A DNA stretch of 52,323 bases, taken from VFZS01 sp964353255. Lineage in GTDB: Bacteria > Acidobacteriota > Terriglobia > Bryobacterales > Bryobacteraceae. Position numbers and translations under genes: made by a program. The DNA is taken from contig CAYGVJ010000015.1 in NCBI GenBank assembly GCA_964353255.1, positions 1 through 52,323 of the forward strand, read 5' to 3'. The notes below the pieces were generated by a model. It searched no databases and was not told the origin of the DNA. It was given only the letters and a program-made list of their open reading frames with translations. This document shows, in pieces, positions 16,637-25,111 of this stretch. Position 1 is the first letter of the stretch. Every line of letters begins with the position of its first letter.

Positions 16637-18856
16637 ATGCCGCAGGTCTTCTACATCCTGTTCGGCGCGACCTTCACGGTGGCGACTTGCCTGGCGCTGG
16701 GCAGCCTCCTCGTGGAGCGCCTCGGCCTGCGGCTTCATCGCCAGGAACAGCCCCTTTTCTGGTTCCTGGCGGGGGCGCCCTGCCTGAGCCTGCTGGTGTT
16801 CATGTTGGCCGCGGCGGGGCTGGTGCATAAGAGCGTCTTCCTGGCGTGCGGCCTGGCGGCGATCGCGGCGGCGCTCTGGCGTCTCCGGGGCCAAGCGGCC
16901 GCGCCGTGCTTGCCTGCCCTGCCGCGCCTGTGGCGGGTCCTGTTCGGCGTCGTGTTCGCCGTCTTCGCCCTCCTGTACCTCATCAACGCTATGGCGCCCG
17001 AGGCCAGCGCCGACGGCAGCGCCTACCACCTCGGGCTGGCGGCCCGCTACCTGCGCGAGCACGGGTTCCGGCGCCTCACCACCAACATGTACGCCAACCT
17101 CTCGCAAGGCGTCGAGATGCTGTTCCTGTTCGCCTTCGCCTTCGGGCGCCATTCCGCGGCGGCGCTGGTGCACGCGGCTTTCCTGATCGCTCTGCCGCTG
17201 TCGATGCTCTGCTACGGACGGCGCTTCGGCTTTCCGGCCGCCGGCGCGACCGGCGCGCTGCTGGCGTTCGCGAGTCCGGTGATGGGCGTTGACGGGACTT
17301 CGGCGTACATTGACGTCGCCGTGGCCGCGATCCTGTTCGGGCTGTTCTACCTTCTTGAAATCTGGGACCGGGAGCGCACGCCGGCCCTGCTGGCGCTCGT
17401 CGGCTTGCTGGCAGGGTTCGCCTACGCGGCCAAGTACACGGCTTTCCTGGCCGTTCCCTTCGCCCTGGGCTTCGTGCTGTGGAGACTGCTCCGGGCCAGG
17501 CAGCCACTCGTAAAGCCGCTGGCGACGGTGGCGGCCTGCGCCTTGCTGATGATGGTTCCGTGGATGGCCAAGAACGCCCTGTGGCTGAACAATCCCTTCT
17601 CGCCTTTCCTGAACCGGCTCTTTCCGAATCCCTACGTCCACGTTTCGTTCGAAGAAGAGTACGTGCGGATGATGCAGAACTATGGGGAACTGCCGAGCCG
17701 GTGGAAGATCCCCTACCAGCTCACGGTGCGCGGCGAGGCGCTGTGCGGGTTGCTCGGTCCGGTGTTCTTGCTGGCGCCACTGGCTCTGGCGGCCCTGCGG
17801 TTCCAGGCGGGCCGCCGGCTGCTGGCTGCCGGAGCGCTCTTCGCGTTGCCTTACTACGCCAACATCGGCACGCGCTTCCTGATCCCCGCCGTGCCCTTCC
17901 TGGCCCTGGCCATGGGGTTGGCCTTTTCGGCCTGGGACAAGCTTGCGGCGGCGCTCGTGCTGATGCACGCTCTGGCCTCGTGGCCGGCGTGTATGGGCAG
18001 ATACTGCGGGCCGTGGGCCTGGCGCCTCAAGGGCGTCCCGATCCGCCAGGCGCTGCGGCTCGAGCCGGAGGAGGCCGACCTGGCGCGCCGGCACTCCGGC
18101 TATGTGCTCGCGCGCTTCATAGAGGAAAAAGTGCCGCGCGGAGCCAAGGTCTTTTCCTTTGGGTCGCTCCCGGAGGCCTACACCACGCGCGACATCCTGG
18201 TGGGCTATCAGGCGGCTTTCAACAACGTTATCAGCGACATCCTCCTGACGCCCCTGGTTCGAGAGTCGCCGCCGACCCAGCGGTGGGCCTTCCAGTTCAA
18301 GGCAGCGCCCGTCGAGAAGGTGCGCGTGGTCCAGACCGCACGCGGCCGGGGCCTCTGGAGCGTTTCCGAACTCCGCGTGTCTCTTAAGGGAATTGAACTG
18401 CCGCGCTCGTACGTGTGGAGGGTGCGCGCCAGCCCGAATCCCACCGGCGTGCAGTTGGCCTTCGACGGCAGCCCGGCGACGCGGTGGCGAAGCTGGCAGA
18501 GCATCGCGCCGGGCATGTTCCTGGAAGTGGATCTCGGCAGGCCGGAGACGGTTGACTCAGTCGTCCTGGACTGCTCTCCCGAGCAGGAGGAAGTCCGCGT
18601 TCGTCTGGAGGGCCAGGACCGCGGCGGAGTTTGGAGAACGCTCGCCGAGGCGCCGCAACAAGCATTCGAGCTGCCGCCCCCCCTGGGCTTGGGCCGCATG
18701 GCGATGCGGGAGGTCAAGGCCCAAGGCATTGATTTCCTGGTGGTAGGGGACACCGACTTCGGGGCCGCCGATTTCCGCAAGAACGCGGCGCTGTGGGGCC
18801 TCAAGCCGCTCGGCCAGCGCGGCCCGGCGACGTTGTACGAGCTGGAGATCCCCTGA
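16637..18856 (+). CDS. GT39-like polytopic membrane protein with C-terminal discoidin-like domain
   Basis: 739 residues starting right after the preceding stop. The first 450 residues contain about 10-12 hydrophobic segments with a GT-C/PMT-like loop (EASADGSAYHLGLAARYL after an early membrane segment, the likely acidic catalytic loop). The C-terminal 150 residues look like an F5/8 type C (discoidin, galactose-binding-like) domain: FDGSPATRWRSWQS and MFLEVDLGRPETVDSVVLDC. A polyprenyl-phosphate-sugar-dependent glycosyltransferase acting on an exported polymer is the best guess. The fused sugar-binding domain and the lipoprotein partner suggest cell-surface polysaccharide work. Confidence 0.82.
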   Translation: MPQVFYILFGATFTVATCLALGSLLVERLGLRLHRQEQPLFWFLAGAPCLSLLVFMLAAAGLVHKSVFLACGLAAIAAALWRLRGQAAAPCLPALPRLWRVLFGVVFAVFALLYLINAMAPEASADGSAYHLGLAARYLREHGFRRLTTNMYANLSQGVEMLFLFAFAFGRHSAAALVHAAFLIALPLSMLCYGRRFGFPAAGATGALLAFASPVMGVDGTSAYIDVAVAAILFGLFYLLEIWDRERTPALLALVGLLAGFAYAAKYTAFLAVPFALGFVLWRLLRARQPLVKPLATVAACALLMMVPWMAKNALWLNNPFSPFLNRLFPNPYVHVSFEEEYVRMMQNYGELPSRWKIPYQLTVRGEALCGLLGPVFLLAPLALAALRFQAGRRLLAAGALFALPYYANIGTRFLIPAVPFLALAMGLAFSAWDKLAAALVLMHALASWPACMGRYCGPWAWRLKGVPIRQALRLEPEEADLARRHSGYVLARFIEEKVPRGAKVFSFGSLPEAYTTRDILVGYQAAFNNVISDILLTPLVRESPPTQRWAFQFKAAPVEKVRVVQTARGRGLWSVSELRVSLKGIELPRSYVWRVRASPNPTGVQLAFDGSPATRWRSWQSIAPGMFLEVDLGRPETVDSVVLDCSPEQEEVRVRLEGQDRGGVWRTLAEAPQQAFELPPPLGLGRMAMREVKAQGIDFLVVGDTDFGAADFRKNAALWGLKPLGQRGPATLYELEIP

Positions 18857-18934
18857 GCGCCGTACAACTGACTTGAAGCGCTCCGCGCAGCCACTTGGGA
18901 AGATCACACGGCACACGTCTCTGAGTTCATCCGA

Positions 18935-19129
18935 CTACGGCCGAACTTCCGCCGGCACTCGGTCCAAGGCCGCCTCCAGCAATTCGCGGGCCACGCCAGT
19001 GGCGGAGTGGACCTCTTCCAAGGTGGCTTGATACGGAGCACCCGGGTAGCGGAACCGTGAGGCATACTTGCTCAACCGGTCAGTCCGCTCGACCAGCGGA
19101 GCAAGCGTCGCATCGCCTCCTGGAACCAA
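18935..19129 (-). pseudogene. C-terminal remnant of a HEPN-domain gene
   Basis: The frame encodes about 60 residues, including SKYASRFRYPGAPYQATLEE and VARELLEAALDRV, which match the last two helices of HEPN proteins. The front half, with the RxxxxH active site, is missing. The only start is TTG at 19129; upstream in the same frame is the stop of the nucleotidyltransferase gene (19157), so the fragment sits directly behind its usual MNT partner. A deletion that removed the HEPN front half explains this. A short expressed protein cannot be ruled out. Confidence 0.6.
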
Positions 19130-19156
19130 GCTCTCGCGTCCGCAGCCCGCAATGAG

Positions 19157-19510
19157 TCAGGCCGCATAGAGGAGCTTTCCCTGCTGGATGATCGTGGACG
19201 GGAGCGAGGCCCTCAGGGCCAAACGCGCCTCGAAGTCGCTGTGCTTCCAGACCAAGATGTCCTTGGCGATTCTCAACCCCCTGAGCACCTGATACGCTGC
19301 GTCACAGTCCTGCAATTGGTCGCGAGCCTCGTCGGGGACCACTACCATGATGTCGAAATCGCTGTCCGGGTCGGCCTCCCCTCGCGCCACTGAACCGAAC
19401 AGGTAGATCTTCTCTGGCTGGTAAGCACTGACCAGCCGGCGGACGACCTCGGCAAGGACGGGGTCTTCGGCAGAGGGAGCCTTAGCTGGCAGCGCCTGCA
19501 CTTGTGGCAT
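19157..19510 (-). CDS. MNT-type minimal nucleotidyltransferase (antitoxin class)
   Basis: 117 residues, ATG at 19510. It has the minimal nucleotidyltransferase signature IYLFGSVARGEADPDSDFDI (GSxARG with the DxD-type metal ligands) followed by VVVPDE. These proteins normally pair with HEPN toxins and can silence them, in some systems by AMPylation. Here the HEPN partner is only a remnant downstream (18935-19129). The longer open frame to 19786 runs antisense through dus and is not used. Confidence 0.88.
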   Translation of the reverse strand: MPQVQALPAKAPSAEDPVLAEVVRRLVSAYQPEKIYLFGSVARGEADPDSDFDIMVVVPDEARDQLQDCDAAYQVLRGLRIAKDILVWKHSDFEARLALRASLPSTIIQQGKLLYAA

Positions 19511-19573
19511 CTTGCACCACCTGTCTCCAGGATACACCGGCGTGGCTCGGGCAAGAGGCAAAACCCAGACGCT

Positions 19574-19579
19574 AGAATG
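19574..19579 (+). promoter_or_regulatory. TAGAAT -10-like box of dus
   Basis: TAGAAT ends 7 bases before the dus ATG at 19587, with no Shine-Dalgarno sequence in between. This spacing predicts a leaderless transcript. Same arrangement as at 2791 and 21054. Confidence 0.4.
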
Positions 19580-19586
19580 AGACCGT

Positions 19587-20600
19587 ATGGCGTCGTTCCC
19601 CGCCAGCCTGCGTATCGGTGAGCTGGAAGTCCGCCCCGCGACGGCTCTGGCGCCGATGGCGGGTCTGACGGATTCGATTTTCCGGTGCTTCATGCGCAGT
19701 CTGGGCGGCTGCGGGCTGGTGATTACCGAGCTGGTCAGCGCGGAGGGCCTGGTGCGCACAGGGGCGGCTCGCCGGCCGGCTCGCACGCTGGCCTACGTAA
19801 CCTTTGCGCCGGAGGAGCGTCCCATCGGGGCGCAACTGTTCGGCGCTGACCCTGGGGTCATGGCCGAGGCGGCGCGCATGTGCCAGGAGCTGGGCTTTGA
19901 TCTGGTGGACGTCAACCTAGGCTGTCCGGCCGCGAAGGTGTGCAAGGGGCGCGGCGGTTCAGCGCTGCTTCGCGACTTGACGCAGGTCGAGCGAATTCTG
20001 CGCGCCATGCGTGCCGCGGTCTCGATCCCGCTCACCGTCAAGTACCGCTCCGGATGGAGCCAGCAGGAAGTGGTGGCTGTCGAGGTGGCGCGGCTGGCCG
20101 CGGACTGCGGTCTGGAGGCCGTCACACTCCACCCGCGCACGCGGGAGCAGGGTTTCGCCGGGAAGGCCGACTGGAGCCTGATCGGCGCAGTGAAGACGGC
20201 GGTGAGGATTCCCGTGATCGGCAACGGCGACGTCACCACGCCCGAGGACGCTCTCCGGATGGTCGCCGAGACCGGCTGCGACGCGGTCATGGTCGGCCGC
20301 GCGGCGGCCACCAATCCTCTGATCTTCCGCCAGATTTCCGAGCTGCTGGCCGGCGGGTTCTGCCGGCGACCCACGGAGCGCGACCGCTACCAGCTTCTCC
20401 GCGGTTACTACCGCCTGCGCATCGAAGGCGCCCACCCGGAGACCATCGGCAGGATGAAGCAGTTCGCCAGTTACTTCACGCGCGGCGTGCGCGATGGAGC
20501 GCGCCTGCGCCGCGAAATCTGCCTGGCCCGCCAGCCGCGCGAGATCCTCGAGCTGGTGGACGCGTTCTTCCACTGCGAGCTGGATCCGGTGTCCGGATGA
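19587..20600 (+). CDS. dus: tRNA-dihydrouridine synthase (DusB-like)
   Basis: 337-residue FMN enzyme that reduces uridine in tRNA D-loops with NADPH. Motifs: APMAGLTDSIFR (FMN-binding start of the TIM barrel), GAQLFGADP, VDVNLGCPAAKVCKGRGGSA (catalytic Cys in NLGCP), LTVKYRSGW, TLHPRTREQGFAGKADW, PVIGNGDVTTPEDA and DAVMVGRAAATNP. Length fits DusB. Its stop overlaps the rnhA start by ATGA, so both are cotranscribed. Confidence 0.95.
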   Translation: MASFPASLRIGELEVRPATALAPMAGLTDSIFRCFMRSLGGCGLVITELVSAEGLVRTGAARRPARTLAYVTFAPEERPIGAQLFGADPGVMAEAARMCQELGFDLVDVNLGCPAAKVCKGRGGSALLRDLTQVERILRAMRAAVSIPLTVKYRSGWSQQEVVAVEVARLAADCGLEAVTLHPRTREQGFAGKADWSLIGAVKTAVRIPVIGNGDVTTPEDALRMVAETGCDAVMVGRAAATNPLIFRQISELLAGGFCRRPTERDRYQLLRGYYRLRIEGAHPETIGRMKQFASYFTRGVRDGARLRREICLARQPREILELVDAFFHCELDPVSG

Positions 20601-21085
20601 AAATCGTCCGCATCATCACCGATGGCTCCTGCGTGGGCAATCCTGGCCCGGGGGGCTGGGCCGCGATTCTGCGGTATGGAAACTACCAGCGCGAGGTCTT
20701 CGGCTCTTCCCGCCACACCACCAACAACCGCATGGAGCTGGCTGCCGCCATCGAGGGTCTGCGGGCGCTGAAAGAGACGTGCCAGGCGGAGATCACTACG
20801 GATTCGCAATACTTGAAGAACGGCATCACCCGCTGGATCCGGATCTGGAAGCGCAATGGCTGGAAGACTGCCGACAAGCGGCCCGTGCTGAATCAGGATC
20901 TGTGGCAGGTGCTGGAGGAGCTGGCCCAGCATCATCACGCGCGCTGGGTGTGGACCAAGGGTCACGCTGCCGACCCGGACAACTGCCGCGCCGATGAGCT
21001 CGCCCGCGAGGCCGCCCTCGGGCAGACTCACAGCAAGGGCCTCAAGTCTGGTGTAGAATCACGCAAGTATGACCTGGATCGCTAG
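20597..21085 (+). CDS. rnhA: Ribonuclease HI
   Basis: 162-residue RNase H fold that removes RNA from RNA-DNA hybrids. The four acidic ligands are visible: Asp in ITDGSCVGNPGPGGW, Glu in NNRMELAAAIEGL, Asp in TTDSQYLKNGI and Asp in the C-terminal NCRADELA (with GHAADPDN before it). ATG at 20597 overlaps the dus stop. The last 17 bases overlap the start of the next gene at 21069, whose own promoter-like box lies inside rnhA. Confidence 0.95.
   Translation: MKIVRIITDGSCVGNPGPGGWAAILRYGNYQREVFGSSRHTTNNRMELAAAIEGLRALKETCQAEITTDSQYLKNGITRWIRIWKRNGWKTADKRPVLNQDLWQVLEELAQHHHARWVWTKGHAADPDNCRADELAREAALGQTHSKGLKSGVESRKYDLDR
21054..21059 (+). promoter_or_regulatory. TAGAAT -10-like box inside the rnhA 3' end
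   Basis: TAGAAT ends 9 bases before the ATG at 21069 and would drive the barrel gene from within rnhA; a leaderless transcript is implied. Confidence 0.35.
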
Positions 21086-21662
21086 CATCTTGCGACTTGC
21101 GCTTCTGTTGCTCGTCCCCGCCACGCTCGCGTTTCCCCAGATAGCCTCCTTCGGTCTCAAGGGCGGCGTGCCTGTGACCGACGCGGTCAAGTCGGAATCC
21201 TGGAAGGGCCTGCGATACTACCCTTCCAGCGGCCGCTACGTTCTCGGGCCGACCGTCGAGCTTCATCTGCCGGCGCGGCTCAGTATCGAGCTGGATGCTT
21301 TGTACCGCCCGGTGAAATACCGCGCTGAATTCGGGGGCGCCTCGACGAAGGCCAGCGGCAGCGCCTGGGAGTTTCCCCTTCTGCTCAAGGCCAGGCTCTC
21401 TCCCGGCGTGGTCAGTCCGTACGTGGCTGCCGGAATGAGCTTCAACCGCCTGAGCGGCCTCAAGGAACTGGGCGAGTTGAGCAAGTCTTCCGCCCAAGGC
21501 TGGGTGTTTGGCTTCGGCCTGGAAGGACATTTGGCGCTGGTGCGCATCTCGCCCGAGGTGCGCTACACCAAGTGGCGCTCGGAAAACCTCCGCAACGCCG
21601 CCGGAGGTTTCAGCCTCTCCAACCTGCACCAGATCGAAGCGCTGGTGGGTATCACGTTTTGA
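21069..21662 (+). CDS. Outer-membrane beta-barrel protein
   Basis: 197 residues. The signal peptide is residues 1-22 (ILRLALLLLVPATLAF). The rest alternates polar and hydrophobic residues in strand-like blocks: YVLGPTVELHLPARLSIELD, FPLLLKARLSPGVVSPYVAAG, VFGFGLEGHLALVRISPEVRY; it ends in HQIEALVGITF with a C-terminal Phe, the signature recognised by the outer-membrane insertion machine. About 8 strands fit the length. Function unknown. The stop overlaps the nadD start. Confidence 0.85.
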   Translation: MTWIASILRLALLLLVPATLAFPQIASFGLKGGVPVTDAVKSESWKGLRYYPSSGRYVLGPTVELHLPARLSIELDALYRPVKYRAEFGGASTKASGSAWEFPLLLKARLSPGVVSPYVAAGMSFNRLSGLKELGELSKSSAQGWVFGFGLEGHLALVRISPEVRYTKWRSENLRNAAGGFSLSNLHQIEALVGITF

Positions 21663-22225
21663 GACTCGCGATTTTCGGCGGGACCTTCGATCCCATCCAC
21701 GCGGCCCATCTGACGGTGGCGCGCGAAGCCGCGCGGCGGTTCGCGCTCGACCGAGTGCTGTTTGTTCCGGCCTCGCACCCGCCGCACAAAGGCGGCGCCA
21801 CCTCGACCCGCTACGAGGACCGCTACCGCATGGTGGAGCTGGCCTGCCGAGGCGAGCCGCGGTTCGAGGCCTCGCGCCTGGAGGCCGGCGACCGCGTCAG
21901 CTACTCGGTCGTCACCGTCGAGAAGGTGCGGGCCGCACTCGCGCCGGATGAGGAGCTGTTCCTTCTGATTGGAGCAGATGCCTTCGCGGAGATCGAGACT
22001 TGGTACCGCTGGGAGGACGTGGTCCGGCAGGTGGACTTCATCGTCGTCACCCGCCCGGGGCACAGCTACAGCGTTCCTTCCGGCGCTCGGGTGCATACGC
22101 TGGAGACCGTGGCGCTGCCGGTTTCCTCCTCCGAGTTGCGCGCGCGCCTGGCTGCCGGCGAGCTGCCCGGCGAGATTCCCCCCGCCGTCCTCGACTACAT
22201 CCGCCAGCGCGGGCTGTACGGCTGA
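21659..22225 (+). CDS. nadD: Nicotinate-nucleotide adenylyltransferase NadD
   Basis: 188 residues; makes NaAD from nicotinate mononucleotide and ATP in NAD synthesis. Motifs: LAIFGGTFDPIHAAHL (nucleotide-binding GGTFDPxH), SHPPHKGG and LPVSSSELRARLAAG (the ISSTxxR-type motif). No ATG lies near the family start, so TTG at 21659 is chosen; it overlaps the stop of the barrel gene. The last 34 bases are repeated exactly at 24507-24540. Confidence 0.93.
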   Translation: MRLAIFGGTFDPIHAAHLTVAREAARRFALDRVLFVPASHPPHKGGATSTRYEDRYRMVELACRGEPRFEASRLEAGDRVSYSVVTVEKVRAALAPDEELFLLIGADAFAEIETWYRWEDVVRQVDFIVVTRPGHSYSVPSGARVHTLETVALPVSSSELRARLAAGELPGEIPPAVLDYIRQRGLYG

Positions 22226-22226
22226 G
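22193..22226 (+). repeat. Direct repeat, copy 1: nadD 3' end
   Basis: The last 34 bases of nadD including the stop (begins GACTACATCCGCCAGCGC) are found again without mismatch at 24507-24540, and the next 18 bases are partly alike, ending CTCCGCTCAG in both. The two copies bracket the HEAT-repeat gene. Confidence 0.9.
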
Positions 22227-22256
22227 AGGATCCTCTCCGCTCAGTATGGCAGAGAA

Positions 22257-24443
22257 CTACCGGGTCGGGAACTTACCTTTATTCACGGTCCACCATTTCT
22301 GCCAGGGCTCGGCTTTCTCGCCGAGGTCCTCGCCGGTAAGTTCGCGGAGACCCGAGGCTGCCATCGCTGCCACTACCTTGTCTTTGTCTCCCAGCAGCGA
22401 GATCAGGGTCTCGACGGACCTGGCGTATCGCAGCTTGCCCAGAGATACAGTCGTAGCCCGACGGATGTCTCCATCCTGGTCCTTGAGCGCTTCGACGAGC
22501 GCTTCAACCGCCTGCGGGCTGCGGATGCGACCAAAGGCGTTGGTGGCCTCCACGCGCACTGCGGATTCGGGGTTGTTGCGGGCTGCCCGCAGGGCTTCGA
22601 TAGCCGCCGGGGTTCCAATCCATCCGAGCGCCGCGACAGCGGATTCCCGCACCGATCCGTCTTTGTCCCGGAGGGCTCCCGCCAGGGGCTCGATCGCGGT
22701 CTTGTCTTTGAGCTGCCCCAAAGCTCGGGCAGCGGCCGAGCGCACATCCGGCTGCGGGTCCCTCAACAGGCCGGGCAATTCCGCCGGCGCCGCGGCCAGC
22801 CTGAACAGACCAAGCTTTTCGGCCGCTTGCTCGCGAACGTCCTTGTACTCGGAGCGGAGAGCCTCACGGAGAAGCGCGAGCCGCTGCTCGTTCTCCACAG
22901 CAGCAATCCCATACACGGCAGCGTAGCGGACTTCTTTTCCCGGGTCGGCCAGGCGCGGTTGGAGCGCCGCTACGGCGGCCGGGTGATCGATCTTGCCAAG
23001 AGCCCGCAGCGCCTCCCATGCTGTCTCCTGCTCCCCGCCCGAAAGCCCGGCAAGCAGTGTCATCGCCTCCGGCGTGCCGATGCCTCCGATGGCTTCGATG
23101 GCTGCGTTCCGCGTCTTCCGTTCCTTAGTCTTCGCCAACCGCGCCAGTCGCTCCAGGTGCCGGTTGTCGGCTAGGCGGGCCAGGGCCTTCCCCGTGGCAC
23201 GGTGGTCGTCCGAGCGCTTCGAATCCTCAAGAACTGACAGCAGGGGCTCGGCGGCGGCCTTGTCGCCGAGCCTGCCCAGCACCCCGATGGCTTGCCGCGC
23301 CTCTCGTTCATCCTTACCCCGCACCATGGCTAGCAGCGGCTCGGTAGCCCCGTGGCCTCCAAGCTGTCCAAGAGCCTGGATCGCGTAGAAGCGTACGCGC
23401 TCGTCCTCGGAACGATCCTGCGCGATGGCCAGGACCTTCTCAAGGACCGTTGCGTCCTTGCTCGGGCGCAAGGCGCCCAGCGCTGTCATGCGCAGCCGCT
23501 CCTTCTCCTTACCTTTGGCGGTGGCAATGGCCACCAGCACCGGTTCGGCAGCGGCCCCAGCATCCTCGCCGGCCCAGTGGGTCGCCAGGACCCTCTGCCA
23601 TAGCGGGGCGGCTGCTTCGGTGGCCAGAGGAACAAGGGACTCCGCCGTCAGCGGAATGAGTCTTGTCTCTGCCAGCTTCCAGGCGGTTCTCTCCGCCCGT
23701 TCGCTGCCGGAAGCCCGCTTGGTGAAGGCGAGCAGATAACGGAAAGGCGCCTCACGCTGCTTGTCGCGCAGGCGCAGAGCCGGCGAGACGAGCACCACCT
23801 GGTCCAGAAGGTACGATTCGAGGGTGACGTCCAGCTCGTACTCAACCGAAAGTGAGAGGCTCTCGCCAGGCGCCGCACGGCCATAATCGGCCCGCGGAGG
23901 TTCCCCGCGGCGGTCGTAGTTAAACGTGAAGGTGGACCGGTGGTGTCGGAGTATTACCCCTGAGTCTCCTGGGACCTGGAGGTTGTACAGGCCCAGGAAC
24001 TCGTACGAGTCAAAGCCCCGGCTCAGCCTCTCGGCTGCTCCGGCGTAGTCCTCGAGCGGCGACTTCGAGAAGTAGCCGCCCACCAGCGGGCTTTCTCCTG
24101 CTTTGGCAGCCGCGCCCTGACGAGAAGCCTCGACGAGCAGGAAATCGTTGCCGGTCTCCAGCGGATGTCCGCTCTGGTTCCACACTTCCAAGGTGGCTCT
24201 GTAGAGTTGGCATGTAAACCCCGAGAGGGGTCCGGTCCCCACCGGTCGGGAGCCCTCTTCCAGGCTGGCGTAAACCGGAAGGCGTGCCTTCACCTGTGCC
24301 ACCCACGTCTCGAGGGTGGAAGCTTTGGGTCGCTCCAGCGGTACGGGTACTTGCGCCGACGTTTGCTGGTAAGCCAGCAGGATGACCACGGCTGCGGCGA
24401 GCAACACGCCCGCTGCATACAACAAGTACTTGCGACCTGACAT
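22257..24443 (-). CDS. HEAT-repeat protein with N-terminal membrane anchor
   Basis: 728 residues. ATG 24443 is preferred over 24464 because a GGAGGG site lies 6 bases before it. Order: one membrane segment (YLLYAAGVLLAAAVVILLAY), an exported beta-rich domain (about 30-270) of unknown family, then about 12 HEAT/PBS-lyase-type helical repeats (about 285-700; recurring 'VRxxAxxALGxLG' pattern). It ends with a WQKWWTVNKGKFP segment. Such arrays bind partner proteins; the partner is unknown. The gene lies between direct repeats derived from nadD, so it looks like an insertion between nadD and ridA. Confidence 0.85.
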   Translation of the reverse strand: MSGRKYLLYAAGVLLAAAVVILLAYQQTSAQVPVPLERPKASTLETWVAQVKARLPVYASLEEGSRPVGTGPLSGFTCQLYRATLEVWNQSGHPLETGNDFLLVEASRQGAAAKAGESPLVGGYFSKSPLEDYAGAAERLSRGFDSYEFLGLYNLQVPGDSGVILRHHRSTFTFNYDRRGEPPRADYGRAAPGESLSLSVEYELDVTLESYLLDQVVLVSPALRLRDKQREAPFRYLLAFTKRASGSERAERTAWKLAETRLIPLTAESLVPLATEAAAPLWQRVLATHWAGEDAGAAAEPVLVAIATAKGKEKERLRMTALGALRPSKDATVLEKVLAIAQDRSEDERVRFYAIQALGQLGGHGATEPLLAMVRGKDEREARQAIGVLGRLGDKAAAEPLLSVLEDSKRSDDHRATGKALARLADNRHLERLARLAKTKERKTRNAAIEAIGGIGTPEAMTLLAGLSGGEQETAWEALRALGKIDHPAAVAALQPRLADPGKEVRYAAVYGIAAVENEQRLALLREALRSEYKDVREQAAEKLGLFRLAAAPAELPGLLRDPQPDVRSAAARALGQLKDKTAIEPLAGALRDKDGSVRESAVAALGWIGTPAAIEALRAARNNPESAVRVEATNAFGRIRSPQAVEALVEALKDQDGDIRRATTVSLGKLRYARSVETLISLLGDKDKVVAAMAASGLRELTGEDLGEKAEPWQKWWTVNKGKFPTR

Positions 24444-24506
24444 TGCGGCCCTCCTCTCTCCCATGAATCCTACTGCCCACGCCGGGCCAGTGCAAGCCGG
24501 CGCCCC

Positions 24507-24540
24507 GACTACATCCGCCAGCGCGGGCTGTACGGCTGAG
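24507..24540 (+). repeat. Direct repeat, copy 2: displaced nadD 3' end
   Basis: Exact 34-base copy of the nadD end (22193-22226), non-coding here, just upstream of the HEAT-repeat gene and next to the ridA stop. Confidence 0.9.
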
Positions 24541-24554
24541 CGCGTACCCTCCGC

Positions 24555-24992
24555 TCAGATGTAGGCGATCACGTCGATCTCAACCAGCGAGCCGCCCGGA
24601 ATGCCTCCGGCCGCGGCGATGGTGGTGCGCACCGGCGGCTCCGGCCCGAAGCGGCCCCGGAAGACCTCGTTCATCGCCGGGTAGTCTTTCAGGTCGTTCA
24701 GGTACACGTTGCACTTGAGCACCTTCTCCATCGAGGAGCCGGCGTTCACCAGTTCCTTCTCGATTTCGTCCAGCACGTGCTTGGTGTGGGCCTTGATGTC
24801 GCCGGCGAAATGCGCTCCTTTGCCGGCGATGAAAAGCAGGTTGCCGTAGGAGACGGCGCTGGAGAACAGCGGCGTAGCCTTGGGCTTGGGACCATGGACC
24901 TTCTTCACCGGGCCGGACTGGGCGCGCGCGGCGCCGGCGGTGGCGGCCCCGGCCAGCGCGGCTGTGAGCAGACTCCTGCGCTTGGCATTCAT
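24555..24992 (-). CDS. RidA-family protein with Tat-like signal
   Basis: 145 residues. The family core is clear: LLFIAGKGAHFAGDIKAHTKHVLDEIEKEL, VLKCNVYLNDLKDYPAMNEVF, PVRTTIAAAGGIPGGSLVEIDVIA. RidA proteins deaminate reactive enamines and imines; the Arg in PxRTT is the substrate-binding residue. Unlike the cytosolic enzymes, it begins with a twin-arginine-type signal (MNAKRRSLLTAALAGAATA, then AARAQ), so it is probably exported. A damaged relative of part of this gene lies at 34267-34330. Confidence 0.9.
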   Translation of the reverse strand: MNAKRRSLLTAALAGAATAGAARAQSGPVKKVHGPKPKATPLFSSAVSYGNLLFIAGKGAHFAGDIKAHTKHVLDEIEKELVNAGSSMEKVLKCNVYLNDLKDYPAMNEVFRGRFGPEPPVRTTIAAAGGIPGGSLVEIDVIAYI

Positions 24993-25111
24993 CTTGGTGG
25001 AAACCTCCTTAGTTCGTCCTGAGTTGCCAGAACAGATTGTATGCCAGATGGGCAGCCAATGGCCTGCCGGCAGCTCAGAGTGTCTGCTCCTGTAGTATGG
25101 TGGAGTCTCAG

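Noticed and set aside
16040..18094. 684-residue minus-strand frame opposite the lipoprotein and membrane glycosyltransferase
   Set aside because: Low-complexity Arg/Gln/Gly content typical of antisense reading in GC-rich DNA; the plus-strand genes have recognisable membrane segments and domains.
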